From NCBI GenBank assembly GCA_013003075.1, contig JABDLJ010000019.1:62001-126000 (forward strand): 64,000 nt of DNA, read 5' to 3'. The position numbers and the translations under genes are program-made. The notes under the pieces are model-generated. The model was not told where the DNA came from. It was given only the letters and a program-made list of their open reading frames with translations, and ran no database searches. The DNA comes from Paracoccaceae bacterium (GTDB taxonomy: Bacteria > Pseudomonadota > Alphaproteobacteria > Rhodobacterales > Rhodobacteraceae). Positions within the stretch are counted from its first letter, which is position 1; each line of letters opens with the position of its first letter. Below are positions 1 through 9,372 of this stretch, in pieces.

Positions 1-27
1 CGCCAAGCACAGCGCAGATCGGCGTGA
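1..27 (+). CDS. 3' end of an upstream coding region (possibly mnmG)
   Basis: Frame 1 is open from the window edge and reads RQAQRRSA followed by TGA at 25-27. This stop overlaps the GTG start of rsmG in a GTGA arrangement, which is typical of translationally coupled genes. In many alphaproteobacteria mnmG (gidA) sits immediately upstream of rsmG, so this is probably its last eight codons. The visible peptide is too short to identify by itself, so the assignment rests on context only. Confidence 0.35.
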   Translation, partial: RQAQRRSA

Positions 28-650
28 CCGACGCGAAAGACAGGCTGCGTACCCTTCCGTGCGTGACGGACGCTGTTATTGACGCACTGGAGACATACGA
101 AGATTTGCTTCGGAAATGGAACCAAAGCATCAATCTTGTTTCACGTGAAACATTGCAGAATGTCTGGGAAAGGCATTTTCTCGATAGCGCGCAAGTCTAC
201 TCGCTCGCGACGACGCATTCGGGCTTGTGGGCAGATCTTGGCTCTGGCGGCGGTTTTCCAGGACTTGTCGTCGCCATCTTGGGTCTGCATAGCGGCGCGG
301 ATATGACCGTGACTCTGATTGAAAGCGATATCCGCAAGGCGACGTTTCTTCGCGCGGTTGCCCGAGAAACGGGCGTGCCGGTGACGGTGATCAGCCAGCG
401 AATTGAAGAGACACCTCCGCTTGGTGCACGTATCCTGACGGCACGGGCGCTGGCGCCGCTCGACGAGTTGCTTGGATTTGCTGAACGGCACCTCAAGCAC
501 GACGGAGAGGCGCTTTTCCAAAAGGGCGCCAAACATCGGCAGGAACAACGCGACGCCCTTGAATCTTGGCGCTTTCGCTGCGAAGAATTCCCCAGCATGA
601 CCGATGATCAAGCGGTCATTCTTCGAATAAGCGAGATTGCCCGTGCCTGA
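24..650 (+). CDS. rsmG: 16S rRNA (guanine-N7)-methyltransferase RsmG (GidB)
   Basis: RsmG methylates N7 of a guanine in the 530 loop of 16S rRNA (G527 in E. coli) using SAM. The 208-residue protein has the expected family length. It carries the N-terminal KWNQSINLVSRET region (residues 31-43) and the glycine-rich SAM-binding motif DLGSGGGFPG (71-80). The start is the GTG at 24, which overlaps the stop of the preceding frame. The 3' end overlaps the start of parA, so rsmG, parA and parB are probably co-transcribed. Codons 38-43 contain a perfect parS site, so this stretch is under both protein and ParB-binding constraint. Confidence 0.95.
   Translation: MTDAKDRLRTLPCVTDAVIDALETYEDLLRKWNQSINLVSRETLQNVWERHFLDSAQVYSLATTHSGLWADLGSGGGFPGLVVAILGLHSGADMTVTLIESDIRKATFLRAVARETGVPVTVISQRIEETPPLGARILTARALAPLDELLGFAERHLKHDGEALFQKGAKHRQEQRDALESWRFRCEEFPSMTDDQAVILRISEIARA
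137..152. promoter_or_regulatory. parS centromere site (ParB binding)
   Basis: The 16-mer TGTTTCACGTGAAACA is a perfect palindrome and matches the canonical chromosomal parS consensus. It lies inside rsmG and encodes part of V39-S40-R41-E42-T43, about 500 bp from parA. ParB loads here, spreads along flanking DNA as a CTP-dependent clamp, and with ParA segregates the origin region. I noticed no second perfect copy while reading the window. Confidence 0.93.
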
Positions 651-1452
651 CGAAACAGCCCGTAAGATGCCGCGGATCATCGCCATTGCCAACCAGAAGG
701 GCGGCGTTGGCAAGACCACCACCGCGATCAATCTTGGCGCCGGGATGGTAGAAAACGGCGCGCGCGTTCTTTTGGTGGATCTCGATCCTCAGGGCAACGC
801 ATCCACCGGGCTTGGGATCTTGCCGGCCGACCGTGAATATACGACGTTCGATCTTTTGCTCGAAGATGCAGAGCTTGCGGATGTTATCAATAAAACGGCG
901 ACGGACGGGCTGTGGATCGTGCCGGCGACAACGGATCTCAGCTCGGCCGATATCGAGATGGCGGCGCATGAACGGCGCAGCTACCTGTTGCGTGACGCGC
1001 TGCGCGACAAAGAGCTTGAAGCGTCCGGCTTTGACTACGTGCTGATCGATTGCCCGCCCTCGCTAAGCCTTTTGACGATCAACGCGATGGTCGCTGCGGA
1101 TTCGGTGCTGGTGCCGCTGCAAAGTGAGTTCTTTGCGCTCGAAGGATTGTCGCAATTGATGTTGACGGTGCGCCAGGTCCGCGAGACCGCCAATCCCGAT
1201 CTCAGGATCGAGGGGATCGTGCTGACCATGTTCGACGGGCGAAACAATCTCAGCCAGCACGTGGAATCGGATGCACGTGAGACGTTGGGCGAGCTGGTGT
1301 TCGAAACCATAGTGCCACGCAATGTTCGCGTCAGCGAGGCACCATCATTTGCCATGTCGGTTCTGGACTACGACGAGCATTCCAAGGGCAGCTTGGCATA
1401 TCGCGCACTGGCGCAAGAAGTTGTAGATCGCTATAAGTCAGCTACCAGATAA
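643..1452 (+). CDS. parA: Chromosome-partitioning ATPase ParA
   Basis: ParA is a deviant Walker-A ATPase that binds DNA non-specifically as an ATP dimer and moves ParB-parS complexes apart. The sequence shows KGGVGKTTT (about residues 19-27), VDLDPQGNASTG, and the Walker B-like DYVLIDCPPS. The length, about 269 residues, is normal for chromosomal ParA. Possible starts are TTG 637, GTG 643 and ATG 667. I prefer GTG 643 because close homologues usually carry a few residues before PRIIAIANQKGG, but ATG 667 would also give a full domain. The start lies inside the end of rsmG, and parB follows after 10 bp. Confidence 0.94.
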   Translation: MPDETARKMPRIIAIANQKGGVGKTTTAINLGAGMVENGARVLLVDLDPQGNASTGLGILPADREYTTFDLLLEDAELADVINKTATDGLWIVPATTDLSSADIEMAAHERRSYLLRDALRDKELEASGFDYVLIDCPPSLSLLTINAMVAADSVLVPLQSEFFALEGLSQLMLTVRQVRETANPDLRIEGIVLTMFDGRNNLSQHVESDARETLGELVFETIVPRNVRVSEAPSFAMSVLDYDEHSKGSLAYRALAQEVVDRYKSATR

Positions 1453-1462
1453 GGTGTATGTG

Positions 1463-2368
1463 ATGGCGGATCGGAAAGAGAAAAGAGGGCTGGGGCGCGG
1501 GCTGTCTGCACTTATGGCGGATGTTGGAAGCGATGCTCCAGCGACAGAGGCGGGCGCGGAGCGAAGGGCCGATACAAGCATCGCGATCGAGCGGATCCGG
1601 CCGAACCCCGACCAGCCGCGCCGGCATTTTCGCCAGAACCTTCTTGACGAGCTCGCCGCCTCGATCAAGGCACGCGGAGTGATCCAACCACTGGTTCTTC
1701 GCGACGATCCAAGGCATCCGGGCGATTATCAGATCGTCGCTGGCGAGCGGCGCTGGCGTGCCGCCCAGATCGCCCGTCTTCATGAAGTGCCGGCCGTTGT
1801 CCGGATGCTCGATGATACGGAAGTTCTAGAGATCGCGATTATCGAAAACGTCCAGCGCGCCGATCTGGACCCGATCGAGGAAGGCGCCGGCTATCGCCAA
1901 TTGATGGACAAGTTCGGCCACACGCAGGACCAGCTTGCCCAGGCGCTTGGCAAGAGCCGAAGCCACATCGCCAACACCATGCGACTTCTTGGGCTACCGC
2001 AGGAGGTGCAGGATCTGTTGGCCAGCGGCGCGCTGTCGGCCGGTCATGCGCGTGCTTTGATCACCGCGGAAGATCCGGTTTCGATTGCACGGGAGGTGGT
2101 AAAAAAGGGTCTATCCGTGCGGCAAACGGAAAAACTGGCCAAGGCGCCACCACCGCGCCAGCCTGTCGCGCCAGACAAAGCACCGGTCAAGGATGCGGAC
2201 ACGCGGGCGTTGGAATCCGATCTGTCTGGCGCCCTGGGAATGAAAGTCGCGATCAGCACGTCGCCGGGCAGTGAAAAGGGCAGCGTCACGGTCCAGTTCG
2301 GCTCGTTCGATCAGCTTGATGATCTCTGCCAGCGCCTGTCGGCCACGCGCGGGGCGGGGCGCATCTAG
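1463..2368 (+). CDS. parB: Chromosome-partitioning protein ParB (CTPase clamp)
   Basis: ParB binds parS and forms the partition complex that ParA moves. The protein of about 301 residues begins MADRKEKRGLGRGLSALM, the usual conserved opening. It contains the CTP-binding GERRWRA motif (about 94-100), the ENVQR motif, and a helix-turn-helix around ALGKSRSHIANTMRLL, followed by a C-terminal dimerisation region. I chose ATG 1463, which has AAGGTG just upstream; a GTG at 1454 would add three residues. Its stop codon shares bases with the convergent hemW stop (CTAG at 2365-2368). Confidence 0.95.
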   Translation: MADRKEKRGLGRGLSALMADVGSDAPATEAGAERRADTSIAIERIRPNPDQPRRHFRQNLLDELAASIKARGVIQPLVLRDDPRHPGDYQIVAGERRWRAAQIARLHEVPAVVRMLDDTEVLEIAIIENVQRADLDPIEEGAGYRQLMDKFGHTQDQLAQALGKSRSHIANTMRLLGLPQEVQDLLASGALSAGHARALITAEDPVSIAREVVKKGLSVRQTEKLAKAPPPRQPVAPDKAPVKDADTRALESDLSGALGMKVAISTSPGSEKGSVTVQFGSFDQLDDLCQRLSATRGAGRI

Positions 2369-3519
2369 GCAAGAAGGTCCCGCAGAATGGCGTTCAGCAC
2401 AGGGCGCCCGGCTTTGGTGACCCGAAGATGCGACGACGTGACCTCGATCATCTCGATTTCCTTTAAGCTATTAATTTTATTAGTGTTTGATAGAATATGT
2501 TGCGTCGCGGGATCTGATAGCAGAATCCCTTCGGACAGCCGCAAACCCATCATCAGCCGTTCGGCCACATCATCTGACGCCCCAACTGGCGTGCGATCCG
2601 CCTCGCCCGAGCCGGTTTTCTCGACCAGGCTGAGCCAGCTTGTCGGTGCAAGCAGCGTATCGGTGGCGTAGCGGACCCCGTTCAGGGTCAGCCGGCCATG
2701 TGCGCCGGGGCCGATACCGACATAGTCGCCTCCGCGCCAATAGATCAGGTTGTGGCGGGCGAATTCGCCGTCTTTGGCATGGTTAGACACTTCATACGCG
2801 TCGAAACCAGCGGCCTCCATGACGGCTTGAGTTGTGTGAAAAAGATCTGCGCCAAGGTCCTCATCGGGCAGTCCGCGCAACGTGCCGCGCGCAAACCGAT
2901 CGCCGAACGCCGTGCCCGGCTCGATTGTCAGCTGGTAAAGCGACATGTGCGAGGCGCCGATATCAACCGCCGTTCTCAATTCAGCGTCCCACACTTCAAG
3001 CGTCTGGTTCTGGCGCGCGTAGATCAAATCGAAGCTGACGCGATCGAAGGTGGCCATCGCGGTGTCAAGCGCGGCCCGGCCTTCGGCCGCGCTGTGCAGC
3101 CGCCCGAGTGCTTTCAGATCGGGATCGTTCAGCGCCTGAAGGCCAAGCGACACCCGGGTGACGCCGCCGTCCCGGTACGCGGCGAAGCGGCCGGCCTCGA
3201 CCGACGTGGGGTTCGCCTCGAGCGTGACTTCCAGATCGTTGGCGGTCTTCCAGCGCGCCCGCGCCTCTTCGATGACCGCTGCGACCACGTCGGGGTCCAT
3301 CAGGCTTGGAGTTCCACCGCCGAAAAAGATCGTCGACAGGACGCGGCCCGGGGTTTCGGCTGCGGCGCGGGCGATCTCGGAGAGATACGCGGCCTTCCAC
3401 CGCTTCTGATCGATGGCACTGACGACGTGGCTGTTGAAATCGCAGTACGGACATTTGGCCTGGCAAAACGGCCAGTGCACGTAAAGCCCGAACCCGCCGG
3501 TTTGCCAGCGGTCAGGCAA
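2365..3519 (-). CDS. hemW: Radical SAM heme chaperone HemW (formerly coproporphyrinogen III oxidase-like)
   Basis: HemW is a radical-SAM protein that binds and transfers heme. Older annotations call it oxygen-independent coproporphyrinogen oxidase HemN-like. The first residues carry the cluster motif C19-x3-C23-x2-C26 (CQAKCPYC) followed by DFNSH, as expected of HemW; GGGTPSLM follows. I chose the TTG at 3519-3517, which overlaps the rdgB stop and gives 384 residues, a normal length; the frame is open further upstream but only through rdgB. It is the last gene of the rph-rdgB-hemW operon. The C-terminal coding part (about 2458-2510) is strikingly AT-rich compared with its surroundings. Confidence 0.92.
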   Translation of the reverse strand: MPDRWQTGGFGLYVHWPFCQAKCPYCDFNSHVVSAIDQKRWKAAYLSEIARAAAETPGRVLSTIFFGGGTPSLMDPDVVAAVIEEARARWKTANDLEVTLEANPTSVEAGRFAAYRDGGVTRVSLGLQALNDPDLKALGRLHSAAEGRAALDTAMATFDRVSFDLIYARQNQTLEVWDAELRTAVDIGASHMSLYQLTIEPGTAFGDRFARGTLRGLPDEDLGADLFHTTQAVMEAAGFDAYEVSNHAKDGEFARHNLIYWRGGDYVGIGPGAHGRLTLNGVRYATDTLLAPTSWLSLVEKTGSGEADRTPVGASDDVAERLMMGLRLSEGILLSDPATQHILSNTNKINSLKEIEMIEVTSSHLRVTKAGRPVLNAILRDLLA

Positions 3520-4123
3520 AGCAGGCCTTGACCAGTTTGTCGAAGGCATCGGCGCGGTGGGACATCGCGTGTTTCTTGTTGGGGTCCATTTCGCCGAAGG
3601 TTTCGGTCTCGCCATCGGGCAAGAAAACCGGATCGAAGCCAAAGCCCCGATCGCCGCGCATCGGCCAGACGATCCGGCCCTGCACCGTTCCGGCGAACAC
3701 CTCGTCATGCCCATCGGGCCAGGCCAAGCAAAGTGTGCAGCAGAACCGGGCGCGGCGCGGCTCTGGCGCGTTCTTGTCCTCGAGCAAGCGCCACACCTTT
3801 TCCATAGCCATCGGGAAGTCCCGGCCTGCCGGCGTTTCGGCCCAGTCTGCCGTGTAGACACCGGGTGCGCCGTCCAGTGCCTTTACCTCGATACCGCTGT
3901 CATCGGACAGTGCGGGCAAGCCCGAACCCTTTGCCGCGAAATGAGCCTTGATGCGTGCGTTCCCGGCGAAGTCGTCTTCGGTCTCTTCTGGCTCTTGCAG
4001 TCCGAAATCTGCCGCGGACTTCACCGAGATCCCGAAGGGCTGCAACAGGGCCGCGATCTCGCGCAATTTGCCCGCGTTGTGGGACGCAATCACAAGATCA
4101 GAGCCTTTGAAGTGCCGCGTCAT
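3512..4123 (-). CDS. rdgB: XTP/dITP diphosphatase RdgB (HAM1 family)
   Basis: RdgB hydrolyses non-canonical purine triphosphates (dITP, XTP) to monophosphates and so keeps them out of DNA and RNA. The 203-residue protein contains the family signature [10 protein letters not shown] near residue 14 and the substrate/metal region LSDDSGIEV. The C-terminal [10 protein letters not shown] is also characteristic. Its ATG overlaps the stop of rph in an ATGA arrangement, and its stop overlaps the start of hemW, so all three genes look translationally coupled. Confidence 0.95.
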   Translation of the reverse strand: MTRHFKGSDLVIASHNAGKLREIAALLQPFGISVKSAADFGLQEPEETEDDFAGNARIKAHFAAKGSGLPALSDDSGIEVKALDGAPGVYTADWAETPAGRDFPMAMEKVWRLLEDKNAPEPRRARFCCTLCLAWPDGHDEVFAGTVQGRIVWPMRGDRGFGFDPVFLPDGETETFGEMDPNKKHAMSHRADAFDKLVKACFA

Positions 4124-4830
4124 GCGGTTGCGGTCTTTTGCGCCGCAACCAGATCAGAAGCGCCCTGTTCGGCAAGACCCAGAAGCTGGTCCATCTGCTC
4201 GCGCGTGAAGGTAGAGCCCTCGGCTGCCATTTGCACTTCGATCAGCCGGCCGCTGCCGGTCATGACAAAGTTCCCGTCCACCCCCGCCTCGCTGTCCTCG
4301 GGGTAGTCAAGATCAAGGATCGGCTGTCCGGCATAAACGCCGCAGGATACGGCTGCCACGTGATCGATCAGCGGATCGGACAAGACGTCGCCGGCCTGGA
4401 TCAGCTTGTTCACCGCCAGGCGCAGGGCAACCCAGCCGCCGGTAATGGCCGCGCAGCGCGTACCGCCATCGGCCTGAATGACATCGCAATCGACGGTGAT
4501 CTGCCGCTCGCCCAGCGCCACGCGGTCGATCCCCGCGCGCAGGGCGCGTCCGATCAGGCGCTGGATTTCCTGGGTGCGACCTGATTGGCCGTTCTTGGCC
4601 TCGCGGCGCATCCGGGTGTGGGTGGCGCGGGGCAGCATCCCGTATTCCGCCGTTACCCACCCAAGGCCCGAGTTTTTCAGGAACGGGGGCACGCGTTCAT
4701 CGACCGAGGCGGTGCACAGAACATGGGTGTCGCCGCACTTGATCAAGGCAGAGCCCTCGGCATGGCGCGTGATGCCGGTCTCGATTGAAATCGAACGCAT
4801 TTCGTCTATCTGACGTCCTGACGGGCGCAT
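4120..4830 (-). CDS. rph: Ribonuclease PH
   Basis: RNase PH is a phosphate-dependent 3'-5' exoribonuclease that trims tRNA 3' ends. The protein starts [12 protein letters not shown] and contains [19 protein letters not shown] and [15 protein letters not shown], which are hallmarks of the hexameric RNase PH family. I chose ATG 4830, preceded by GAAGGA, giving 236 residues; the upstream extension in the same frame is not conserved-looking. It is the first gene of the rph-rdgB-hemW operon and is divergent from hrcA, with a 128-bp shared upstream region. Confidence 0.95.
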   Translation of the reverse strand: MRPSGRQIDEMRSISIETGITRHAEGSALIKCGDTHVLCTASVDERVPPFLKNSGLGWVTAEYGMLPRATHTRMRREAKNGQSGRTQEIQRLIGRALRAGIDRVALGERQITVDCDVIQADGGTRCAAITGGWVALRLAVNKLIQAGDVLSDPLIDHVAAVSCGVYAGQPILDLDYPEDSEAGVDGNFVMTGSGRLIEVQMAAEGSTFTREQMDQLLGLAEQGASDLVAAQKTATA

Positions 4831-4906
4831 GTGTTTTCCTTCGCGTGAGGTTGCCGGTTGATACCGTCCGCGCCGCCGCACATGCAACCCTGATTGAAGC
4901 GCGCGA

Positions 4907-4934
4907 TTGACGGCGGGCACAGGTTCCTTTTAAT
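4907..4934 (+). promoter_or_regulatory. Candidate sigma70-type promoter for hrcA-grpE
   Basis: TTGACG (4907-4912) and TTTAAT (4929-4934) are separated by 16 bp and lie about 25 bp before the hrcA ATG. No CIRCE inverted repeat (TTAGCACTC-N9-GAGTGCTAA) is visible in this intergenic region, so HrcA self-repression through CIRCE is not supported here. The call is based on consensus similarity only. Confidence 0.4.
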
Positions 4935-4958
4935 TGCGGCGCTGGCCTGAGCAAAACC

Positions 4959-6023
4959 ATGAACGACGCAACGCACATACTTGATGAAATGAACGACCGG
5001 ACACGCGAAGTGTTCCGGCGAATCGTCGAAGGTTACCTGGAGACGGGTGACCCCGTTGGTTCGCGGACGTTGACGCGCAGCATGTCGGAGAAGGTGTCGG
5101 CGGCGACCGTGCGCAACGTGATGCAGGATTTGGAGTTCCTGGGCCTGCTGCAAAGCCCGCACGTTTCCGCCGGACGGGTGCCAACGCAGATGGGCTTGCG
5201 GATGTTCGTCGACGGGCTTTTGGAGGTCGGCAATCTGACCGACACCGACCGGCAGGCCATCGACGCGACGCTCAACACCAACCAGCGCGATGTCGGCACC
5301 ATGCTTGACCGGGTCAGCAATGCGCTTACCGGCCTGACACACGGAGCAAGCCTGGTTCTGGCGCCCAAGCAGGAGGCGCCGATCAAGCATATCGAGTTTG
5401 TAAGCCTCGGTCATGATCGCGCCCTGGTGGTTCTGGTGACCGCAGACGGCCACGTCGAGAACCGCGTTTTCACGCCGCCGCCTGGGCAGACCCCGTCTTC
5501 GATGCGCGAGGCGGCGAATTTTCTGAATGCGCTGGCCGAGGGCCGCACCCTGTCAGAGCTTGGCCGCGTCATCACACAAGAGATCAGCCAACGCCGGCAA
5601 GAACTGGATGTGCTGGCCCGCGATCTGGTCGCAAGCGGCGTTGCGATCTGGGAAAACGAGGGCGAGAACTATGAGCGCCTGATCGTGCGCGGCCGCTCGA
5701 ACCTTCTTGACGAGGCGCAGCAAGAGCAGGACCTGGAGCGGATACGGACGCTGTTTGACGATCTGGAGCGCAAGCGCGATATCGCCGAATTCCTCGAACT
5801 GGCCGATGAAGGCGAGGGCGTACGCATTTTTATTGGCTCTGAGAACAAGCTTTTCTCACTTTCGGGTTCCTCTTTGGTCGTGTCTCCTTATATGAACGCT
5901 GACCGGAAGATTATTGGCGCTTTGGGTGTGATCGGACCGACGCGGCTGAATTACGGCCGGATCGTTCCGATCGTCGACTACACGGCGCAACTCGTTGGAA
6001 AACTGATCTCGGATCAGGGCTAG
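4959..6023 (+). CDS. hrcA: Heat-inducible transcription repressor HrcA
   Basis: HrcA represses chaperone operons by binding CIRCE elements and depends on GroEL for activity. The 354-residue protein has the N-terminal winged-helix region (LDEMNDRTREVFRRIVEGYLETGDPVGSRTL in outline), then the conserved SAATVRNVMQDLEFLGLLQSPHVSAGR-type stretch, and a long C-terminal ligand/dimer domain ending NYGRIVPIVDYTA. It is followed after 11 bp by grpE, the usual hrcA-grpE pairing. Since no CIRCE is visible in this window, its main target is probably groESL elsewhere in the genome; that last point is inferred from the family. Confidence 0.95.
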   Translation: MNDATHILDEMNDRTREVFRRIVEGYLETGDPVGSRTLTRSMSEKVSAATVRNVMQDLEFLGLLQSPHVSAGRVPTQMGLRMFVDGLLEVGNLTDTDRQAIDATLNTNQRDVGTMLDRVSNALTGLTHGASLVLAPKQEAPIKHIEFVSLGHDRALVVLVTADGHVENRVFTPPPGQTPSSMREAANFLNALAEGRTLSELGRVITQEISQRRQELDVLARDLVASGVAIWENEGENYERLIVRGRSNLLDEAQQEQDLERIRTLFDDLERKRDIAEFLELADEGEGVRIFIGSENKLFSLSGSSLVVSPYMNADRKIIGALGVIGPTRLNYGRIVPIVDYTAQLVGKLISDQG

Positions 6024-6034
6024 CAGGTAAGACA

Positions 6035-6598
6035 ATGGCCAAGGCAGACAGAAACGATATCGAAGACGCAGCGCAGGCGCTGGAAGACATGGCGGCGGAA
6101 ACACCAACCGAGGCTGATCTTGACGGCCTGGACGAGCTGGAAGCGCTGCGCGCAGAGCGTGACGAATTGCGCGATCGCTTCATGCGGGCCCTGGCTGATG
6201 CCGAGAATTCGCGCAAGCGCAGCGAGCGGGATCGCCGTGAGGCAGAACAATACGGTGGCTCGAAGCTGTCGCGCGACATGTTGCCGGTGTTCGACAACCT
6301 TAAGCGCGCGCTGGAAACCGTTACCGACGATCAGCGCGAGGCCAACAAGGCGCTGATCGACGGGATCGAACTGACGATGCGCGAGCTGATCAGCGTTTTC
6401 GGCAAGCACGGGATCGAGCCCGTGGTGCCAGAGATCGGCGACAGGTTCGACCCGCAGCTTCACCAGGCGATGTTCGAAGCGCCGGTGCCGAACACCAAGG
6501 CGGGCGACATCATACAGGTGATGGTGCATGGGTTTATCCTGCACGACCGTCTTTTGCGCCCGGCGCAGGTCGGCGTCAGCTCGACCCCGAAAAGCTAG
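6035..6598 (+). CDS. grpE: Nucleotide exchange factor GrpE
   Basis: GrpE releases ADP from DnaK and so drives the DnaK-DnaJ chaperone cycle. The 187-residue protein has an acidic, coiled-coil N-terminal half ([20 protein letters not shown]) and the C-terminal beta domain with the conserved HGIEPV and [11 protein letters not shown] segments, ending [12 protein letters not shown]. It follows hrcA closely, and its partners dnaK-dnaJ lie about 48 kb away in this window. Its stop codon overlaps that of convergent mutS through CTAG at 6595-6598. Confidence 0.95.
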   Translation: MAKADRNDIEDAAQALEDMAAETPTEADLDGLDELEALRAERDELRDRFMRALADAENSRKRSERDRREAEQYGGSKLSRDMLPVFDNLKRALETVTDDQREANKALIDGIELTMRELISVFGKHGIEPVVPEIGDRFDPQLHQAMFEAPVPNTKAGDIIQVMVHGFILHDRLLRPAQVGVSSTPKS

Positions 6599-9240
6599 GA
6601 CGTCGACAGCTCTTTCAGCCTGTAGATCAGTGCCAGCGCATCCTTGGGCGTCAGTTCGTCGGGGTGCACGCCGTTAAGCGCGTCTTCGAGTTTGGTGCTC
6701 TTTGCGGCAGGCGTAGGCGCCGCCGGCGCCAGCGAAAAGAGCGGCAGATCGTCGATCAGCGCGCCTTTCGACACGCCGCCTTCGCGCTCGCCTTTTTCCA
6801 GCGCGTCAAGCACCACCTTCGCCCGCTCGATCACCGCCGCGGGCAGTCCGGCGAGCCGCGCGACCTGAACGCCATAACTGCGGTCGGCGGCGCCTTTGCG
6901 GACCTCATGCAGGAATATCACCTCGCCGTCCCATTCCTTCACCGAAATCGTGGCGTTCTCGACCCCCGCCAGCTTCTCGTTCAGCACGGTCAGCTCGTGA
7001 TAATGGGTGGCGAACAGCGCGCGGCATTTATTCCCGTCGTGCAGATGCTCCAGTGTGGCCCAGGCAATGGATAGGCCATCATAGGTTGCGGTGCCGCGCC
7101 CGATCTCATCGAGGATCACCAGCGCGCGATCATCGGCCTGGTTGAGGATGGCGGCGGTCTCGACCATCTCGACCATGAAGGTCGAGCGGCCGCGCGCCAG
7201 ATCGTCCGACGCGCCAACCCGGCTGAACAGCTGTGAGACAACCCCGATATGCGCGGCGTCGGCAGGCACGAAACTGCCTGATTGCGCAAGCATGGCAATC
7301 AGCGCGTTCTGGCGCAGGAATGTGGATTTGCCGGCCATGTTCGGGCCGGTCAGAAGCCAGATTGCAGCGCCGTCCTCGGCTGTCAGATCGGCATCGTTGG
7401 CAATGAAGGGCGCGCCGCCCTGCGCGTGAAGCGCGCGCTCGACAACCGGGTGCCGCCCGCCTGTAATCTCGAAGGCGCGGCTGTCATCGACCACAGGCCG
7501 CACCCAGGCTTCTTCGGTCGCCAGCTTCGCCAGCGCCGCGGCCACATCCAGCTTGGCCAGCGCGGCGGAGGCAAGGTTGATCGGTCCGGAAAAGCCGAGG
7601 ATCTCGGCGCGCAGCTCTTCGAAAATCCGCCGTTCCAGCTCTAATGCGCGATTGCCGGCGTTCAGGATCTTGGTTTCCAGCTCGGACAGCGGGACGGTGG
7701 TGAAGCGCACGGCGTTCGCGGTGGTCTGGCGGTGGATGAAGGTTTCGGACAGCGGCTTGGCCAGCATCTTTTCAGCGTGGGTCGCGGTTGTTTCGATGAA
7801 GTAGCCCAAAACGTTATTGTGCTTGATTTTCAACGAAGAAATGCCGGTTTGCCCGGCATAGTCGGCCTGCATGCCGGCGATGACGCCGCGGCCTTCGTCG
7901 CGCAGTTTGCGGGCCTCATCCAGTTGTTCCAAAAAGCCGGGTGCAACGAAGCCGCCGTCGGAAAGGCGCAACGGCGGTTCGTCCACGACGGCGCGCCGCA
8001 GCACATCGGCCAGCGCATCGTGGCCGGTCAGGTCTTCGGCGCTGCCGGCGATAAGAGCGGGCGCATCCGCCGGAACTGCTGCCGACAGTGCGCCCGATTG
8101 GGAAAGACCATCACGGATCGCCGCCAGATCGCGCGGGCCGGACCGGTCGAGGCCAAGTCGCGACAGGGCCCTGTCCATATCCGGGGTTTGCCGCAATGCG
8201 CCGCGCAGCGTATCCCGAAGCGAGGCGTTCTTAGCCAGATAATCTACTGCATCAAGGCGCGCATGGATCACGTCGAGCACGCGGGACGGCGCCGATATCC
8301 GCCGCGCCAGAAGGCGCCCGCCGCCGGCAGTCAGGGTGCGGTCGATCGCGGCCAGAAGCGACCCGTCCTTGCCGCCCGACAGGCTTTGCGTCAGCTCAAG
8401 GTTTCGTCGTGTGGCGGCGTCGATCTGCATCACCCGGGCGGTGGTCTCGGCCACGGGACGTTGCAGCAGCGGAAGCTGGCCCCTCTGCGTGATGTCGAGA
8501 TATTCGACGACCGCACCCATCGCCGCCAGTTCGGCCCGCCCGAACTGGCCGAAGGCATCGAGGCTTCCCACCTTGAAAAGATCGCACAGGCGCGCGCCCG
8601 CCCCGGAACTGTCGAAGGCGGCCGGCGACAGCGGCGTGACGGATACCGGCAGTCCCTGGATCAACTCTTCGACCGGCTCCAGCATCGTGTCGGACACCAG
8701 AAGCTCGCGCGGGGCAAGGCGGGCCAGCTCTGGCAGAACCGAGGGCCGCGGGCAGGCCATCACCCGAAACTCGCCGGTCGAGATATCGCTCCAGGCCAAC
8801 GCGCCGCTGCCGCGCACATCGGCGTAGGCGACAAGATAGTTATGCGTGCGCGCTTCCAGCAGGGCATCTTCGGTCAGCGTCCCGGGGGTGACCAGCCGGA
8901 CGACCTCGCGCCGCACCACTGACTTGGAGCCGCGCTTTTTCGCCTCGGCGGGGTCCTCCATCTGCTCGCAGACCGCAACGCGAAAGCCCTTGCGGATCAG
9001 TGACAGAAGATAGCCCTCGGCCGAATGCACCGGCACGCCGCACATCGGGATGTCGTCGCCCAGATGCTTGCCGCGTTTGGTCAGCGCGATGTCCAAGGCC
9101 GCCGCTGCGGCCACGGCATCATCGAAAAACAGCTCGTAGAAATCGCCCATCCGGTAGAACAGCAGCGCATCGGGGCAGCCGGCCTTGATCTCTAGGTATT
9201 GCGCCATCATGGGCGTGACTGCGGCGCTGGCTACGGTCAA
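6595..9240 (-). CDS. mutS: DNA mismatch repair protein MutS
   Basis: MutS recognises base mismatches and small loops and recruits MutL. The protein of 881 residues has the mismatch-binding Phe-x-Glu in MGDFYE (residues 31-36), the Walker A motif GPNMAGKST, and the Walker B/D-loop [13 protein letters not shown] near the C terminus, a full-length MutS1. I kept the TTG start at 9240 because the VTPMMAQY segment that begins homologues requires codons upstream of the first ATG (9210). It is divergent from maeB across 132 bp. Confidence 0.95.
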   Translation of the reverse strand: MTVASAAVTPMMAQYLEIKAGCPDALLFYRMGDFYELFFDDAVAAAAALDIALTKRGKHLGDDIPMCGVPVHSAEGYLLSLIRKGFRVAVCEQMEDPAEAKKRGSKSVVRREVVRLVTPGTLTEDALLEARTHNYLVAYADVRGSGALAWSDISTGEFRVMACPRPSVLPELARLAPRELLVSDTMLEPVEELIQGLPVSVTPLSPAAFDSSGAGARLCDLFKVGSLDAFGQFGRAELAAMGAVVEYLDITQRGQLPLLQRPVAETTARVMQIDAATRRNLELTQSLSGGKDGSLLAAIDRTLTAGGGRLLARRISAPSRVLDVIHARLDAVDYLAKNASLRDTLRGALRQTPDMDRALSRLGLDRSGPRDLAAIRDGLSQSGALSAAVPADAPALIAGSAEDLTGHDALADVLRRAVVDEPPLRLSDGGFVAPGFLEQLDEARKLRDEGRGVIAGMQADYAGQTGISSLKIKHNNVLGYFIETTATHAEKMLAKPLSETFIHRQTTANAVRFTTVPLSELETKILNAGNRALELERRIFEELRAEILGFSGPINLASAALAKLDVAAALAKLATEEAWVRPVVDDSRAFEITGGRHPVVERALHAQGGAPFIANDADLTAEDGAAIWLLTGPNMAGKSTFLRQNALIAMLAQSGSFVPADAAHIGVVSQLFSRVGASDDLARGRSTFMVEMVETAAILNQADDRALVILDEIGRGTATYDGLSIAWATLEHLHDGNKCRALFATHYHELTVLNEKLAGVENATISVKEWDGEVIFLHEVRKGAADRSYGVQVARLAGLPAAVIERAKVVLDALEKGEREGGVSKGALIDDLPLFSLAPAAPTPAAKSTKLEDALNGVHPDELTPKDALALIYRLKELSTS

Positions 9241-9372
9241 AGGAACCCCCCGAACTTTGCCCCATAGTCATACAAAGCCGCCCGCCGTGGTGAAAGCCGA
9301 AAACACGATCTGGTTGCAGGACAATGGCGCGGGGCGCTATGCATCAGGCTTGAACTGGGGGACCTGCCGATC

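Noticed and set aside
4831..4958. CIRCE operator for HrcA
   Set aside because: No TTAGCACTC/GAGTGCTAA inverted repeat was found in this gap or upstream of dnaK.
7732..8922. A 396-codon frame antisense to mutS
   Set aside because: It lies wholly within MutS coding sequence and has shadow-like composition.
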